From Ailanthus altissimus (lineage: Eukaryota > Streptophyta > Magnoliopsida > Sapindales > Simaroubaceae): a DNA stretch of 64,000 nt. The translations under genes and the position numbers were made by a program. Shown piece by piece: positions 24,738-36,191 of the stretch. The stretch spans positions 2,857,001-2,921,000 of the forward strand of contig OX327683.1 in NCBI GenBank assembly GCA_946807835.1, written 5' to 3'. The notes beneath the pieces were generated by a model. It worked only from the letters and a program-made list of their open reading frames with translations, did not search any database and was not told the origin of the DNA. Within the stretch, counting starts at the first letter, position 1, and the number at the start of each line of letters is the position of its first letter.

Positions 24738-24906
24738 TGTAATAACTGCATATTCATCATTATTAAGAATAATATTTACATGTATGTTATTCATATTTTG
24801 TTTAAATATTATGGGTGACATTTAATTTGTGTATTGTTATTAGTATTGTTTATATAGAATAAGGTCCAAATATTAGCATTGGATTTATTTGCCAAATTTG
24901 AATTTA

Positions 24907-25621
24907 TTTTAGGGACTAAATTGTAAGATTTTAAAAGGTTTAGGAGCTAATTTACAAATAGTAGAGATTAGCCTTAAAAAAAGGTTATAAATATTATATT
25001 AACCTAAAGCCAAAACCCAATTTGTCATATTCTTTTAATAATGTTAAAATGGGGATAGGATGTTGCAAATGTCAAGAATAGGTTGTAATATTGGACTTAT
25101 GACAAATGATGGGAGAAATATTATTATTAATATAATGATGTTGTATATTAATGAATTGAAGTGGTATTCTTTCGATGGCTTTGCATTATGAATTTGTAAA
25201 AGCATGTCCTTAGACTTATGAAACAACAAGTCGCACATGACTTTTGAATTTTCATTATCTGAGTGTACTTGACTTAATAAATTGATAAAATAGTGTCAAG
25301 CACTTAGTGGCCCTTTTACATGTATTAGCAACCTAAACATCACTTATTGACTTAAAATAAAAGAAGAGAGAGAGAGAAAGAGAGAAAGAGAATGATGGAA
25401 AAGAAAAGAAAAATAAGAAAGAGAACTAAAGAAACGGAGAGGACGAAGAAGAAAAGGAAAATAATGGAAATAAAAGAAGAAAAGGGAAAGGAAGAAGAAG
25501 AAGAAAAATAGGATATCTTAAAAGGTATAAGTTTTGTGCTTTAAGGATACTTGAACTTACTATTTACTTAGTAGGCACCTTATGTGATTTGTGGAGCCTT
25601 TATGTGTGGTATTTCCTTTGG
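24907..25621 (+). repeat. LTR segment, first copy of a 0.7 kb duplication
   Basis: Starts 'ttttagggactaaattgtaa' and ends 'ggtatttcctttgg'. Its partner is 27451-28161 (differences include two bases fewer in a GA run). Each carries an almost pure purine tract on the plus strand (25354-25510 here). Confidence 0.85.
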
Positions 25622-27450
25622 AATATTATCATCTAAGTACCTAATTTTTTATGCACAAATTAATCTTACTCTCTAGTTTTGATCTAAATCATTATTCATT
25701 CAAATAATGTGTATTATGAAGCATTAGAAAGTTTAATTTTTTAGATTCTATATAAAATGAGCGGAAAGCCACTAATTCACTTTGGAATACATTTTCTTTT
25801 AATTGTGAAGGAAAAAGAACACGCATTCTTAAAAATAAAAGTTTAATCAAAATTATATCCAAAGAAAAGGGACTTAAATATAAAATTCCTAAAAAAATTA
25901 GGAAATAATTGATTGACTAATTTATGACCGTGCATTTTGGAAACTTAAACTATAGAATTTGAGCTTGATTTAGAGAGATCATATTTTTGACATAAAATGT
26001 AGCATAGAGCTCATTGATAATTTCCAAACGATATATTATATTATATGTGCGATTCTAATATTGGTAACTCAAATTATTTTAGAATAAATTTCGAAACTTC
26101 AACCTTTCTAATACAAGAGTAGACACCCACACTTTGAGATTACCTAATCAGTGCATAATATTTAGGGATTTCAAATATGATACTTGAAGTTTCATAATGT
26201 GAATGTAAAAATTATAGGTTAAAGTTTAGGGGTAAAAAAGATTGCTTTTTAAAAAGTTATACAATCAATTTTACATCCGTTAAATAATATTAAAATCTGT
26301 TTTAACATGTGTTGGCTTAATATTTGTTTTTTAAACTATTGATATTGCATTAATAATCTATTAAAATAAAGATTAAACAACAATTAAAATAAGATCTTAC
26401 ATTCACACTAACACATTCAAATATAAACTTTTTTTAAATTACTGATATTACATTAAAAATCTACTAATACAAGAACTAAAAAATAATTAATATAAAATTT
26501 CACTTCCATACTAATAATTTTCACTTCGACGCTAATGCGTACCCAAAAATAGACTCCATAAAATAACTATGAACCCCACAAAAAGAGTATAAACACCCAC
26601 AAAGAGAAAATAAAACCTATTACTACAAGAGCATACTCGAAACTTAAACCTCCAAATCAAAAAGTGAAATAATTACTGTTAGAGTAAGCAAGTGCGCTGG
26701 CCTGACTTTTTGAGAGTCATGATATATATATACAAGTGGTGCAAATTAAAGTACTAAAAGAGAGAGAGAGAGAGAGAAAAAAAAAAAAAGAAAATTAAAT
26801 TTGGAATGATATGATAGTCTTAGAAAAAGACAAACCTTATGTAATCTATGAGACTTTGCATGTGCACCATCATTGTCTCTTCACTTTAAAAGGTATAAGG
26901 AGAATTTGAACACACAACTTGTTCAAATTGAAGCCGACATACCGTGCTTCTAATAGATTTACTCAAAAAGATTGAGATATATCCATGGCATATTCCAATT
27001 TTATATTCTTTTAAAAAAAATTGTCTTTTTTGAAATGCTTACATTTTTCTACTCCCATATGCATATACGTATGTTAGAAATTTTTTTAGGATGTATCGAG
27101 ATTAAGCTCACTTATAATCTATTTAGGAATAGAATCAAAATTGAATTAGTAGAGAGTTAAAATATTAATATTAAATTTTTTTAAGGTAAAGTCTATATCA
27201 TGAGGAAATTATAATGTCAAAATTGAAATTTTAGTGGAGCTAAAGCATAAAAATTAGAACTTGAAGGAATATATAAATAACCATCGATCATTGAAAAAAA
27301 CTTTTTGAGGCCATATTTTGACTCGTTAACTCTCGAAATGAATAAAAATCTATTCAGACTCAAATCTCCACCATTTATGTAGAAATGGAGATGCATTTTA
27401 TTGCAAGTTCTTTTGTCATTTGAAAATAGAATAAAAAATAAGTACCTAAT
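25622..27450 (+). repeat. Copy of window bases 1-1831 inserted in the LTR
   Basis: Near-identical to 1-1831 in the same orientation. 'attatcatctaagt' is shared at the left edge, then 'acctaattttttatgcacaa' replaces 'taa'. At the right edge similarity stops after 'aaaaaataagta'. The 16-mer taagtacctaattttt occurs at both edges, at 25634 and 27439. Confidence 0.88.
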
Positions 27451-28161
27451 TTTTAGGGACTAAATTGTAAGATTTTAAAAGGTTTAGGAGCTAATTTACA
27501 AATAGTAGAGATTAGCCTTAAAAAAAAGGTTATAAATATTATATTAACCTAAAGCCAAAACCCAATTTGTCATATTCTTTTAATAATGTTAAAGTGGGGA
27601 TAGGATGTTGCAAATGTCAAGAATAGGTTGTAATATTGGACTTATGACAAATGATGGGAGAAATATTATTATTAATATAATGATGTTGTATATTAATGAA
27701 TTGAAGTGGTATTCTTTCGATGGCTTTGCATTATGAATTCATAAAAGCATGTCCTTAGACTTATGAAACAACAAGTCGCACATGACTTTTGAATTTTCAT
27801 TATCTGAGTGTACTTGACTTAATAAATTGATAAAATAGTGTCAAGCGCTTAGTGGCCCTTTTACATGTATTAGCAACCTAAACATCACTTATTGACTTAA
27901 AATAAAAGAAGAGAGAGAGAGAAAGAAAGAGAATGATGGAAAAGAAAAGAAAAATAAGAAAGAGAACTAAAGAAACGGAGAGGACGAAGAAGAAAAGGAA
28001 AATAATGGAAATAAAAGAAGAAAAGGGAAAGGAAGAAGAAGAAGAAAAATAGGATATCTTAAAAGGTATAAGTTTTGTGCTTTAAGGATACTTGAACTTA
28101 CTATTTACTTAGTAGGCACCTTATGTGATTTGTGGAGCCTTTATGTGTGGTATTTCCTTTG
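27451..28161 (+). repeat. LTR segment, second copy of the 0.7 kb duplication
   Basis: Partner of 24907-25621; after 28161 the LTR continues normally to 28699. The purine tract is at about 27900-28050. Confidence 0.85.
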
Positions 28162-28706
28162 GGATTGGTATATATTATGTGTTCCATATGTAGGGAGGAT
28201 GTGTGATTTGATAAGATTATGATTTTGATTTATCACGACATATCATACATATGCATTGTGTATATCTATGTATTTGTACTTTGATATATGAAAAATTAGT
28301 ATACTTACTGAGTTTTATATTCATTATAGTTTATGGTGATTTCAGGTAAATAAGGTACATGTGTGCTTAATGGATTTGGCAAGGCTTCTACTGTCCATTG
28401 AGTTCCTTAAGTTTATATGTTGTTAAGTGTTGAATTTGTGCACATGTAGTTTAAGATATTTATTTTATCCTTGGTGAATAAATATTTATGTATTATTTTA
28501 TTAAGTGTGGTTGTATTTAGTTTATGTTTCACCAAGTATATTTATGGATTAATTTTTTGATGAACCTATTAGCAACTTACTAAAGATTCCTATATAGAAT
28601 TCAAGTTTGAAATTTTATACAATATTAATTATGAGTGCACATTATTGAATGAGTGTAAGTTATGTTGTGTGTCAGATCTTTTGGGTCTGGGGCGTGACAG
28701 CTTTAG

Positions 28707-28720
28707 TGGTATCAAAACTA
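28707..28720 (+). promoter_or_regulatory. Primer-binding site of the chromovirus
   Basis: tggtatcaaaacta, starting 8 bases after the LTR end, resembles TGGTATCAGAGC for initiator-Met tRNA. Confidence 0.65.
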
Positions 28721-29009
28721 AGATATGATTATGTAGAATTTTAGAAGTCGTGTCAAGGGAACCGAATAGATGCCAAATCCTTGGGATTGTATTTATAGCT
28801 TTGTTGTGTAAATATTTGACATCTTGCTTAATTTTTTGTATGATTTTGAGAAGATGACACATTATCCAAAAGCTACCAAGATTGTTGATATTGTAGATAA
28901 TGATACTTTTGTGAATCTTACTGTTATCATCTATGATTTTTTTTTTTGTGACTAATATACTTGGTAGGAATGATGCCGAACATCTTATAATGATAATTTG
29001 CATGTTATA
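28721..29009 (+). pseudogene. Leader and possible gag start of the chromovirus
   Basis: A short remnant between the primer site and the LOG-family fragment. An ATG at 28854 opens a frame resembling the start of a gag, but it stops quickly and has no recognisable motif. Confidence 0.25.
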
Positions 29010-29170
29010 GAGCAAATTGAGATAATTTTCTCAATGTCAAAATATAGGAAAGTAGAGTATTAAAGACGTCAATTGAAATAACTTTTATTAAAATAGAAAT
29101 CTTGCCAAAAAAAAGAGGAAAATAACAACAACAACAACAATGGCAGCAACAAAATAATAGTAGAGGCTAC

Positions 29171-30600
29171 TGACACGTATAGAATATAAGAGTTTATTCC
29201 TAAGTATAGAATTGTCGAAGTAATAAATAACCCAGTGAGAATGAGGTCAATCCACAAGAAAGTAGAATTAAAATTATAAACTATAAATACTTTAAAGACA
29301 ATTAATGCAGTATAAGATGTTTGTAAATATTAATTCAATTAACCAATTCAAATAAAAGCTAAGGTTAGGGGGATCTACTCTTGGCATAAGAAGTAATAAT
29401 ATATTTAACTATTTCTATAACTTAATTGGAATCCTCATACAAAAGAGGTTCCAACCGAAAAATATAACAATTAAAGTTCATCATCATTTATATATTAATT
29501 AATATTTATTTTTTTTAATTATTATACACCAAATCTTATAAATGGGTTCAAATATTTATTATGTCAATCTTTATATTTGCCTATAATAAATCAAAACTCT
29601 CACTTTACAAGAAATAGTATATACGAAAAATCTTGTAAATGGTTTCAAGAATTTATTGTGTAAAGTATAAAGTTTGTCAATAATAAATCAAGATACACCA
29701 CTTAGTAGAAAAGGTATTAATATTACAAACAAAATAAATACATCATATATAAATTTGTATAATTTAAGAATAAAACTTTAAATTCATGAATAAGAATTAA
29801 GTATATCTTATTACCTTACCAAGAGTTTCACTATTTCACCTTAGCATAAAGAAAATTATGTGGACATAATAAAACTAAAGAAAAAGAAAAGAAATGGAAG
29901 AAGAGATAACATGACTTTACAATAGTAAACAAAAGAAATAATATTACAAAGAGATAATACAAAAGACAAGTATTTTGAACTAAAATCTAGCTCTCTAATT
30001 ACATGTTTTGGGCATAAACATGCTATCTATTTATAGAAAAATATGGATAATCAAGACAAATGAAGTGGGAACCACTTGGATGATAAAATTCAAGAATGGT
30101 GGTAAATAATTTACATTGATTATCATTAATATACCAACTTGCGTATCCAATTTGAAATTGATGTGGTCCGAATTAGCTGTCACTAAAAACATCAAAGTTG
30201 TAGATAAGTCTCTTATTTTTCTAAATTAAGTTGTCTTATATATATTAGATACATATTTCTATAGTTATGGGCCAAATACTGATGACTGTTCGGATTGGGC
30301 TTGTATTGCAATTCAGTTTTGTTTTATGCCATTTTTACCATCTAAACGCTCGAATTTTGAATGCCTTGTAAAATAAAATATATTAGCCCATTGAGTTAGC
30401 TCTTCACAGGATTAAAAATCACTCCAATTGAATTTATAGGTAGAAAGTTATGCCCATTTTATCGAACCTACCACAAAATAGTTAAAAGCTTAATTATGTA
30501 CAATATTGTAAACATACTTAATTTAAGGGGTTAAAGACACTAATAACACAAAACAATGATATAAAACTTATATTAAATATGTAATTTTAAGTGTTCATCA
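29171..30600 (-). mobile_element. Solo LTR of the LOG-bearing family
   Basis: 1430 bp, TG...CA on both strands: plus strand starts tgacacgtatagaatata and ends gtgttcatca. It matches the 3' LTR at 53826-55230 along its length. It is flanked by gctac (29166-29170) and actac (30601-30605), and the undisturbed site in the other copy reads 'gataggctacag' (56481-56492). The insertion falls at the stop codon of the LOG frame. Confidence 0.9.
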
Positions 30601-30601
30601 A

Positions 30602-31255
30602 CTACTGATGGAGATTTAAATCTATTTTGCGCTTCTTTTCACTGTTATGAGTAGACTAATCTAATTGATACAATGTTGGATTAGGTAGAGGGATAAAAGA
30701 CTATAATTGATCAATCAGTTGATCAACAGTTGGAGCAGAAATAAGAATTTGTCGTGCTAGAAGTGGGATGAATTATCTTTCCACTGCATAGTTAAGAAAA
30801 GATAACAACCCATTATAAAAACCATTAACATGTAACAAATCAATGGGTTTTTGGTGGATTTGTAATTGTGCCCATGAGACAATTTAAAAATTTTCCTCCA
30901 AGGTCCCAAGACCTCCTGGTAGAGCTATGAAAGCATCTACATACCTAAGCATTTGTACCATCCGCTCGTGCATAGATGAGACTTGTAACTCATCCCCAAC
31001 TATTTTTCCTATAATATTTTTAATAGCTAGAGGTTTTAGAATGATACCCAAAACTCAACTGCCTTTATTTTGTATAGCCTTTGCCACAGACCCCATTAAC
31101 CCACGACTACCTCCTCCATATACTAAATGTATCTTTTGCTCAGCTAACACCTTACCAAGATTTTATGAAGCTTTTACTAACTCTTCAGTATTTTCAGGGT
31201 TGGATCCACAAAAGACACCAATTTTTGTGAATCCACGAGTTAAGATTTTCTCCAT
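30602..31255 (-). pseudogene. LOG: Captured LOG (cytokinin-activating phosphoribohydrolase) copy 1, with stops
   Basis: LOG enzymes release free cytokinin base from cytokinin riboside 5'-monophosphate in the cytosol. The frame is 218 codons from ATG 31255 to TAG 30604-30602, close to the usual plant LOG length, with no frameshift and no intron. Visible motifs are KIGVFCGSNPEN, VYGGGSRGLMG (nucleotide-binding glycines), SSMHERM (the conserved Arg) and PGGLGTLEE (catalytic motif with its Glu). The first 123 codons are open. Stops follow at codons 124 (TAA), 161 (TAA), one TAG near codon 184 and TAG at codon 200. After the last comes NSEKKRKIDLNL, conserved in copy 2. A degraded TATA region lies at 31311-31324. 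The plus-strand frame at 30927-31289 is only its antisense. Certainly LOG-derived; not functional as a whole. Confidence 0.9.
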
Positions 31256-31959
31256 TGTTACGCTCACCCTAATATTTGAATGTTTTTGAGTTTGTATAAA
31301 AATGCAAAAACAATATAGTTATAGAAAAGAAGTTTTTGGTTTAAGTAATGTTTTTTTAAAAAAAATGATAACAGTTGTAGAGCATATGTGTAAGTATGTT
31401 CAAATATATTTTCCTCGGTTCTTGTGAGGCAAAAAATATCATGGGTCTTAGTTTATCATTTGTAAGGGACAATAGGTCGTAAAATTTTGAATAAATATTT
31501 GTTGATATGTAAGTGTGATAAAGTTATGTAGGAAACATGATGAGTTAGGTAAGATGATTAAGAAAGTCAAATAAACAAATAGGACTTTGCTTAATTTTGA
31601 CAAAAAGGAAATTAGGGAAATGATTCTAAACTTGTCTCGAAGTTAAAGGATTTGGTGTGGATCATTTAGTTGATATCAAAACACAAATTTCATTTCTTCT
31701 CCCAATTCTACCTACAAATTGAAAATAAATGCCCTTTTATATACTTAGGGACCTTGCCATCTTGGCACTAACGGCCAACAATGCATTTGAAGACTTTTTG
31801 GGCTAACATCTGGACTTTTGGACTTGAGGCCAATTAACTTTAATACTTACAAGAATTTTATGGTTTTAATATGGATTTTGTTTTGCCGATAGATTAAAAG
31901 TAGACATGACATAAAGATAAAGCACACTTGATATAAAGATAAAGCAAAAGCACTTATGT

Positions 31960-33025
31960 TATGATTAACTGTTAAGTGATGAGTAGCTTGAATTATCACT
32001 ATCATATCCTTGGGTAAAGTTATTGAATTGAGCCCAAAAAATTCTCGTGTCTAGTGATGTAGGGTCCATTGAACTAGTTCTCATCAATGCGGTTGCTTCT
32101 CTTTAGACTTCGTTGTCGGTTGGATAAGGTTGGGAATCTTAGAGTAATGATAAAGTCAAGTTAGGTTGGTGAGATGTGTCATCAATCTGCATGTGGTCAC
32201 CTGGCATATTGGGTTGTGGAAAGTTGTCTAGGTTTAAAGGAAATTTATTTGGATTTGGAGAGTAGTGGTGGTGTCTAGAGTAGTCAGTCTCTCTTTGATG
32301 TGATAGAGTGGCACGGACCTGGTTTCTATAAAAAATAGAGTTTACATTATTCATTCTTTCATAAAATTCTGGTGGCACATTCTCTCAAAATGCTTGGTTA
32401 TAGGGAGAGATCCATATCAAATGTGGAATAATTTGATTTTCTTCTGCCAATGCCTTTTCAAGTGCTTTAAGCTCCATTTTGTGTTCTTCTTGGAATAACT
32501 ACAAAGAGTATGGGTAGTAAAATAGTCTTTAACAGTAGGGTAGTAATGAATCTCATGGTTTAAGACTAGCATCCCTTTTCTTTGGAGTAATAGGACTTTG
32601 TGCAGATGTCTAGGATTGACTAAACTGTTTACGTGCCTATACAGCATGTGTTGTAGCTTGCTATTCCACCAAGATTTTGGATAAAACCATTAGAAGAAAA
32701 TGTATATAGGATTTTCTTCATCATGTTACTGTATCCAGTCCAGAGTTTTTTGTAATAAAAGCTCCATTGCAATGGTATATAGATCCAACAGATACCAGAA
32801 TAGGTAAAGAACGGGTTTTGACTATTTTTGGAGAAGAGTGATTCGATGGAGATGGAAAAATGGGTAATCCAGATTAAAAAGAGGACTGCTGATTATAGAG
32901 TAACCATGTTCTTGAACTGCCTCAATTGTATAATGATGGATTAATTCTTTAGTTGCTGAGTGAAGTGTTCTGGTTCGGATAAGCTCTGGGAGTTCAGGAG
33001 GAGTGACTGTGAAGTTACTTATCAT
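31960..33025 (-). pseudogene. Broken gene remnant of unknown family
   Basis: Not recognised. The first frame starts at ATG 33025 (MISNFTVTPPELPELIRT) and stops at 32822 after 67 residues. Further frames lie at 32647-32417 (with a Lys-rich end) and 32378-32139 (PPEFYERMNNVNSIFYRN, then His/Asn/Pro-rich). They are in different phases and separated by stops. A canonical TATA box lies about 60 bases upstream of the first ATG. The lack of repeats and an amino-acid make-up unlike the AT-rich background argue for a former coding region. It could be a host gene fragment or an old viral or retroelement gene; I cannot decide. Confidence 0.4.
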
Positions 33026-33083
33026 GAATATGGTAAGAGGGTTAGTTTTCTTTGTTGCTAGAAAAATGGTTGTGAGGTTTAGG

Positions 33084-33093
33084 CTATTTATAG
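33084..33093 (-). promoter_or_regulatory. TATA box of the unknown gene remnant
   Basis: The minus strand reads CTATAAATAG, a near-ideal plant TATA box. It is 59 bases from the ATG at 33025, implying a 5' UTR of about 30 bases. Confidence 0.6.
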
Positions 33094-33699
33094 GGTTTCG
33101 TAAAAAAAAGTCAACAATTGTATTGTCCTTTTTCTTTTATGTGGATGACGTTAAAGGAATAGTTAAAAAACCATCTTTGCCATCGTAGTAAATATGCTAA
33201 TGGAATTTTTTTCTGTTTGAAACTGAGCATGTTAGGAAAAGCAGACATATAAATCTCAATGAGAAAATGATGACCAATAAGATGGACTATGTTTTAAAGA
33301 GTTAAAGTAAGAGATATAATGTTGAGATCTATGGTTTAAGAATCCATTGAACTAAAAGTCTTTCCATTGAAGTTGATTTCTGATCATTTAAGATAATGCC
33401 TTCAACATTCTGATTTGAAACTTTAAATTTGAATGACAACTTAGTTGTGTAGAAATGCTAAATCATTTTCATTTTGAGAATGATATCAAGGTAATGAATG
33501 ATATTATGACATATGAGTACATGTCGAATGGATTAAAATTTTTAGAGGAGTTAAGAATTATATTTAAGAGATTAATATTCTACATCTATGTCATTCTTTA
33601 ATGAATAAAAGGTAAAGTGAATAGATGCCCATTAGATATTGAATGAACGGGCGAAAAGAATAAAAATATGTTTGTATAAATATTATAATTAAACTTAAT

Positions 33700-34035
33700 A
33701 TTTATTGGTCCATTTGAGATTCTTAAAGGCACAGATGATGTGGTTGATCAAATTTTCCTTTCGTATTATTATTATAAGTTTATAATGTGTGCCATGTGTT
33801 TATTTTATATATATGTTTCGTACTCCTCTTATATACTAAGCTATAAGTCATTTAAACTTAGAGATAATCTAACATATGAATGAGTATTTATTAGAATTTT
33901 GGACTATCATGAGCAAGTTTTATATGCCAAGAAGATTTCTCTGGTGAAGGTTTTATAGAGAAAATATTCAGTTGAAGAGGCAAGTTGGGAATGAGAAGAG
34001 TAAATGAGTTCTAAGTACCCTAATCTATTTGGTTG
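33700..34035 (+). pseudogene. Chromovirus integrase C-terminus
   Basis: Translated in pieces it shows IGPFEILK, then RDNLTYE, RILDYHEQVL, ISLVKV and a SVEEASWE block before YPNLF. These are the conserved end of Ty3/gypsy integrases (GPFEIL, DLTYEE, VKV, EATWE, YPHLF). It is followed directly by 'gaattttgaggacggaattc', the usual chromovirus 3' end. Stops and frameshifts interrupt it. Nothing of protease, RT or RNase H remains. Confidence 0.75.
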
Positions 34036-34059
34036 AGTATGAATTTTGAGGACGGAATT

Positions 34060-34078
34060 CTTATAAAGATGAGAGAAT
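34060..34078 (+). promoter_or_regulatory. Degenerate polypurine tract of the chromovirus
   Basis: ttataaagatgagagaat directly precedes the 3' LTR; intact relatives have a G-rich purine run here. Position and the preceding 'gaggacggaattc' identify it. Confidence 0.6.
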
Positions 34079-36160
34079 TATAATAACCGCATATTCACCA
34101 TTATTAAGAATAATATTTACATGTATGTTATTTGTATTTTGTTTAAATATTATGAGTGACGTTTGATTTGTGTATTGTTATTAGTGTTGCTTATATAGAA
34201 TAAGGTCCAAATATTAACATTGGCTCTATTTGCCAAATTTGAATTTATTTTAGGGACTAAATTGTAAAATTTTGAAAGGTTTAAGGACTAATTTACAAAT
34301 AGTGGAGATTAGCCTTGAAAAAAGGTTATAAATATTATATTAACCTAAAGCCAAAACCCAATTTGTCATATTCAAAGTGGGGACAAAATGTTGCAAATGT
34401 CAAGAATAGGTTGTAATATTGGACTTATGACAAATGGTAGGAGAAATATTATTATTAATATAATGATGTTGTACATTAATGAATTGAAGTGGTATTCTTT
34501 TGTTGGCTGATGCGATATTTCTATATCTTAAAATTAAGTGTAAGTATACACTATCGTATGCAAGTAATAAAGTGACTAAATAAGTCAGATGTCGAACCCA
34601 CAGGGATAATTTCTTCTTTTTAACCAATTACTAAAATTATGTCTTCCTAATAATTATTCAGAAAAATAAAAATCTAAGAATGAATGTAGATAATATAAAA
34701 GTAAAAACATAATGCAAAGAGGTTTAAGTGATAGCAATATAGAGAAAACCTAGGATTAATACTATCTCTCAATATGCTTTCTAATGATTAATCTTCTAAT
34801 AATTAACTCTCTTAGTCTTTGTTATTGATCAAGACATTAATGTATTCACAAGCCTCTTCCAAGGTCATGCGAGTATACCTTAATTTACCAAATACCTATA
34901 TTCATATGGTACTTGTAATAAATTAAGATTCATTAAGATTAGGTCTTATTGATCATATATGCCAATTAGGTATATTCCTATGCTAAATTGAAACTTGCAT
35001 ATGTAACATTGAATGTTACTCTACAATTATGCATCAAATTACCTATGTCTAAATATTATGATTCCTCTTCTGAGTTTATCAATAATATTACCAACTCATT
35101 CACCATATATTGGCCAGATATATTGAAGCATTAAGATCAAGTAATTTAAATATTAAAGAACTAAGTTTATTAAATATTCAAAAGATATGACAATTAAGCA
35201 CACATATTGAGTTCAAGTATTAACCCTAGAAAATAAGTTTAGCTCATAGCTACAAAAGAACAGCAATATAAATAATAATAAATCATGATACAATCAATAG
35301 CAAACCGATATAGATGTCGAATTGCTTTTGATTATGCTGCTTAAGATACTCTTGATGTTGAAAAACACCTTGAATCTCTCTCTAAGGTTGCTTTAATTAA
35401 ACTTCTATTACTCTTCAAGACTCGTGCGCTATATTCTTGGTGTTCTTGAATGTGTCTTGAGTGCTCTTGGATGTTTCTTGAGTGCTCTTGGATGTGTCTT
35501 GAGTGCTCTTGGATGATTCTTAAAGGCTGGGAACGAGTGGCTTTTTATAGGGATTGATATGAGCTTGAAAATCTCAATTCTCGTCGGACTAGGACTTGCG
35601 TTACCACTGGGGCACTATGCAATTATTGCTGGAGTGATGCATGTAAAAGGCTTCACCGCTGGAGCGGTGGGATGTTAGCGTTGGGGCTTTGGCCTATCAT
35701 TAGACGGTAAAGGTTTGGAGCTGGGGCGCTAGAAGCGACTTCAACAGGTCATTTTTCTTATTTCGATCGCTGTTCCAGCACTAGGGCTATAATCCTTGTG
35801 GAGCTGGGACGATGGACACATACTTTGAAAACTTTGTATTTTAGTTCTTTAAATTTCATTCAAGTCTCTATAAATAACAATCATATATATAAATAGCTAT
35901 CTATTCTCATAAAATAATATAATATCAAAATAAAAATAAAAATATGCGAAAATATATGATAATTTTGCCCTTATCAATGGCTTTGCATGATGAATTGGTA
36001 AAAGCGTGTGCTTAGACTTATGAAGCAACAAGTCCCATATGACCTTTGAATTTTCATTATTTGAGTGCATTTGACTTAATAAATTGATAAAAGAGTGTCA
36101 AGTGCTTAGTGGCCCTTTTACATGTATTAGTAACTTAAACATCACTTATTAACTTAAAAT

Positions 36161-36191
<31 letters not shown>

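Larger units (their letters stand above)
24738..28699 (+). repeat. 5' LTR of the chromovirus, rearranged
   Basis: Starts TGTAATAACTGC and ends GGCGTGACA. Compared with the 3' LTR it lacks about 1.3 kb after 'aaaaggtata' and about 290 bp after 'tatgtaggga[ag]gat'. It contains a second copy of its own 0.7 kb middle part (24907-25621 and 27451-28161), with a copy of window bases 1-1831 between them. Both copies share the 1.3 kb deletion, so the deletion came first. Confidence 0.85.
29010..31325 (-). mobile_element. Fragment of the LOG-bearing Ogre/Tat/Athila-like family
   Basis: Collinear with 56340-57220 of the large element at the right end: 'ctcaatgtcaaaatata', then the LOG frame, then 'ttttgagtttgta' and a degraded TATA region. 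Similarity begins at about 29010 and ends at about 31325. It is interrupted by a solo LTR of the same family (29171-30600). How it entered the chromovirus is unclear; no target duplication was seen. Confidence 0.8.
31326..33660. other. Unrecognised cargo inside the chromovirus
   Basis: Fills the interior between the LOG-family fragment and the integrase tail. It shows no retrotransposon domain. Its right two-thirds hold a broken minus-strand gene remnant with a TATA box. 31326-31960 and 33195-33660 show nothing I can interpret. Confidence 0.4.

Noticed and set aside
30927..31289. Open frame of 120 residues on the plus strand
   Set aside because: It is the antisense of LOG copy 1, whose motifs are on the minus strand.
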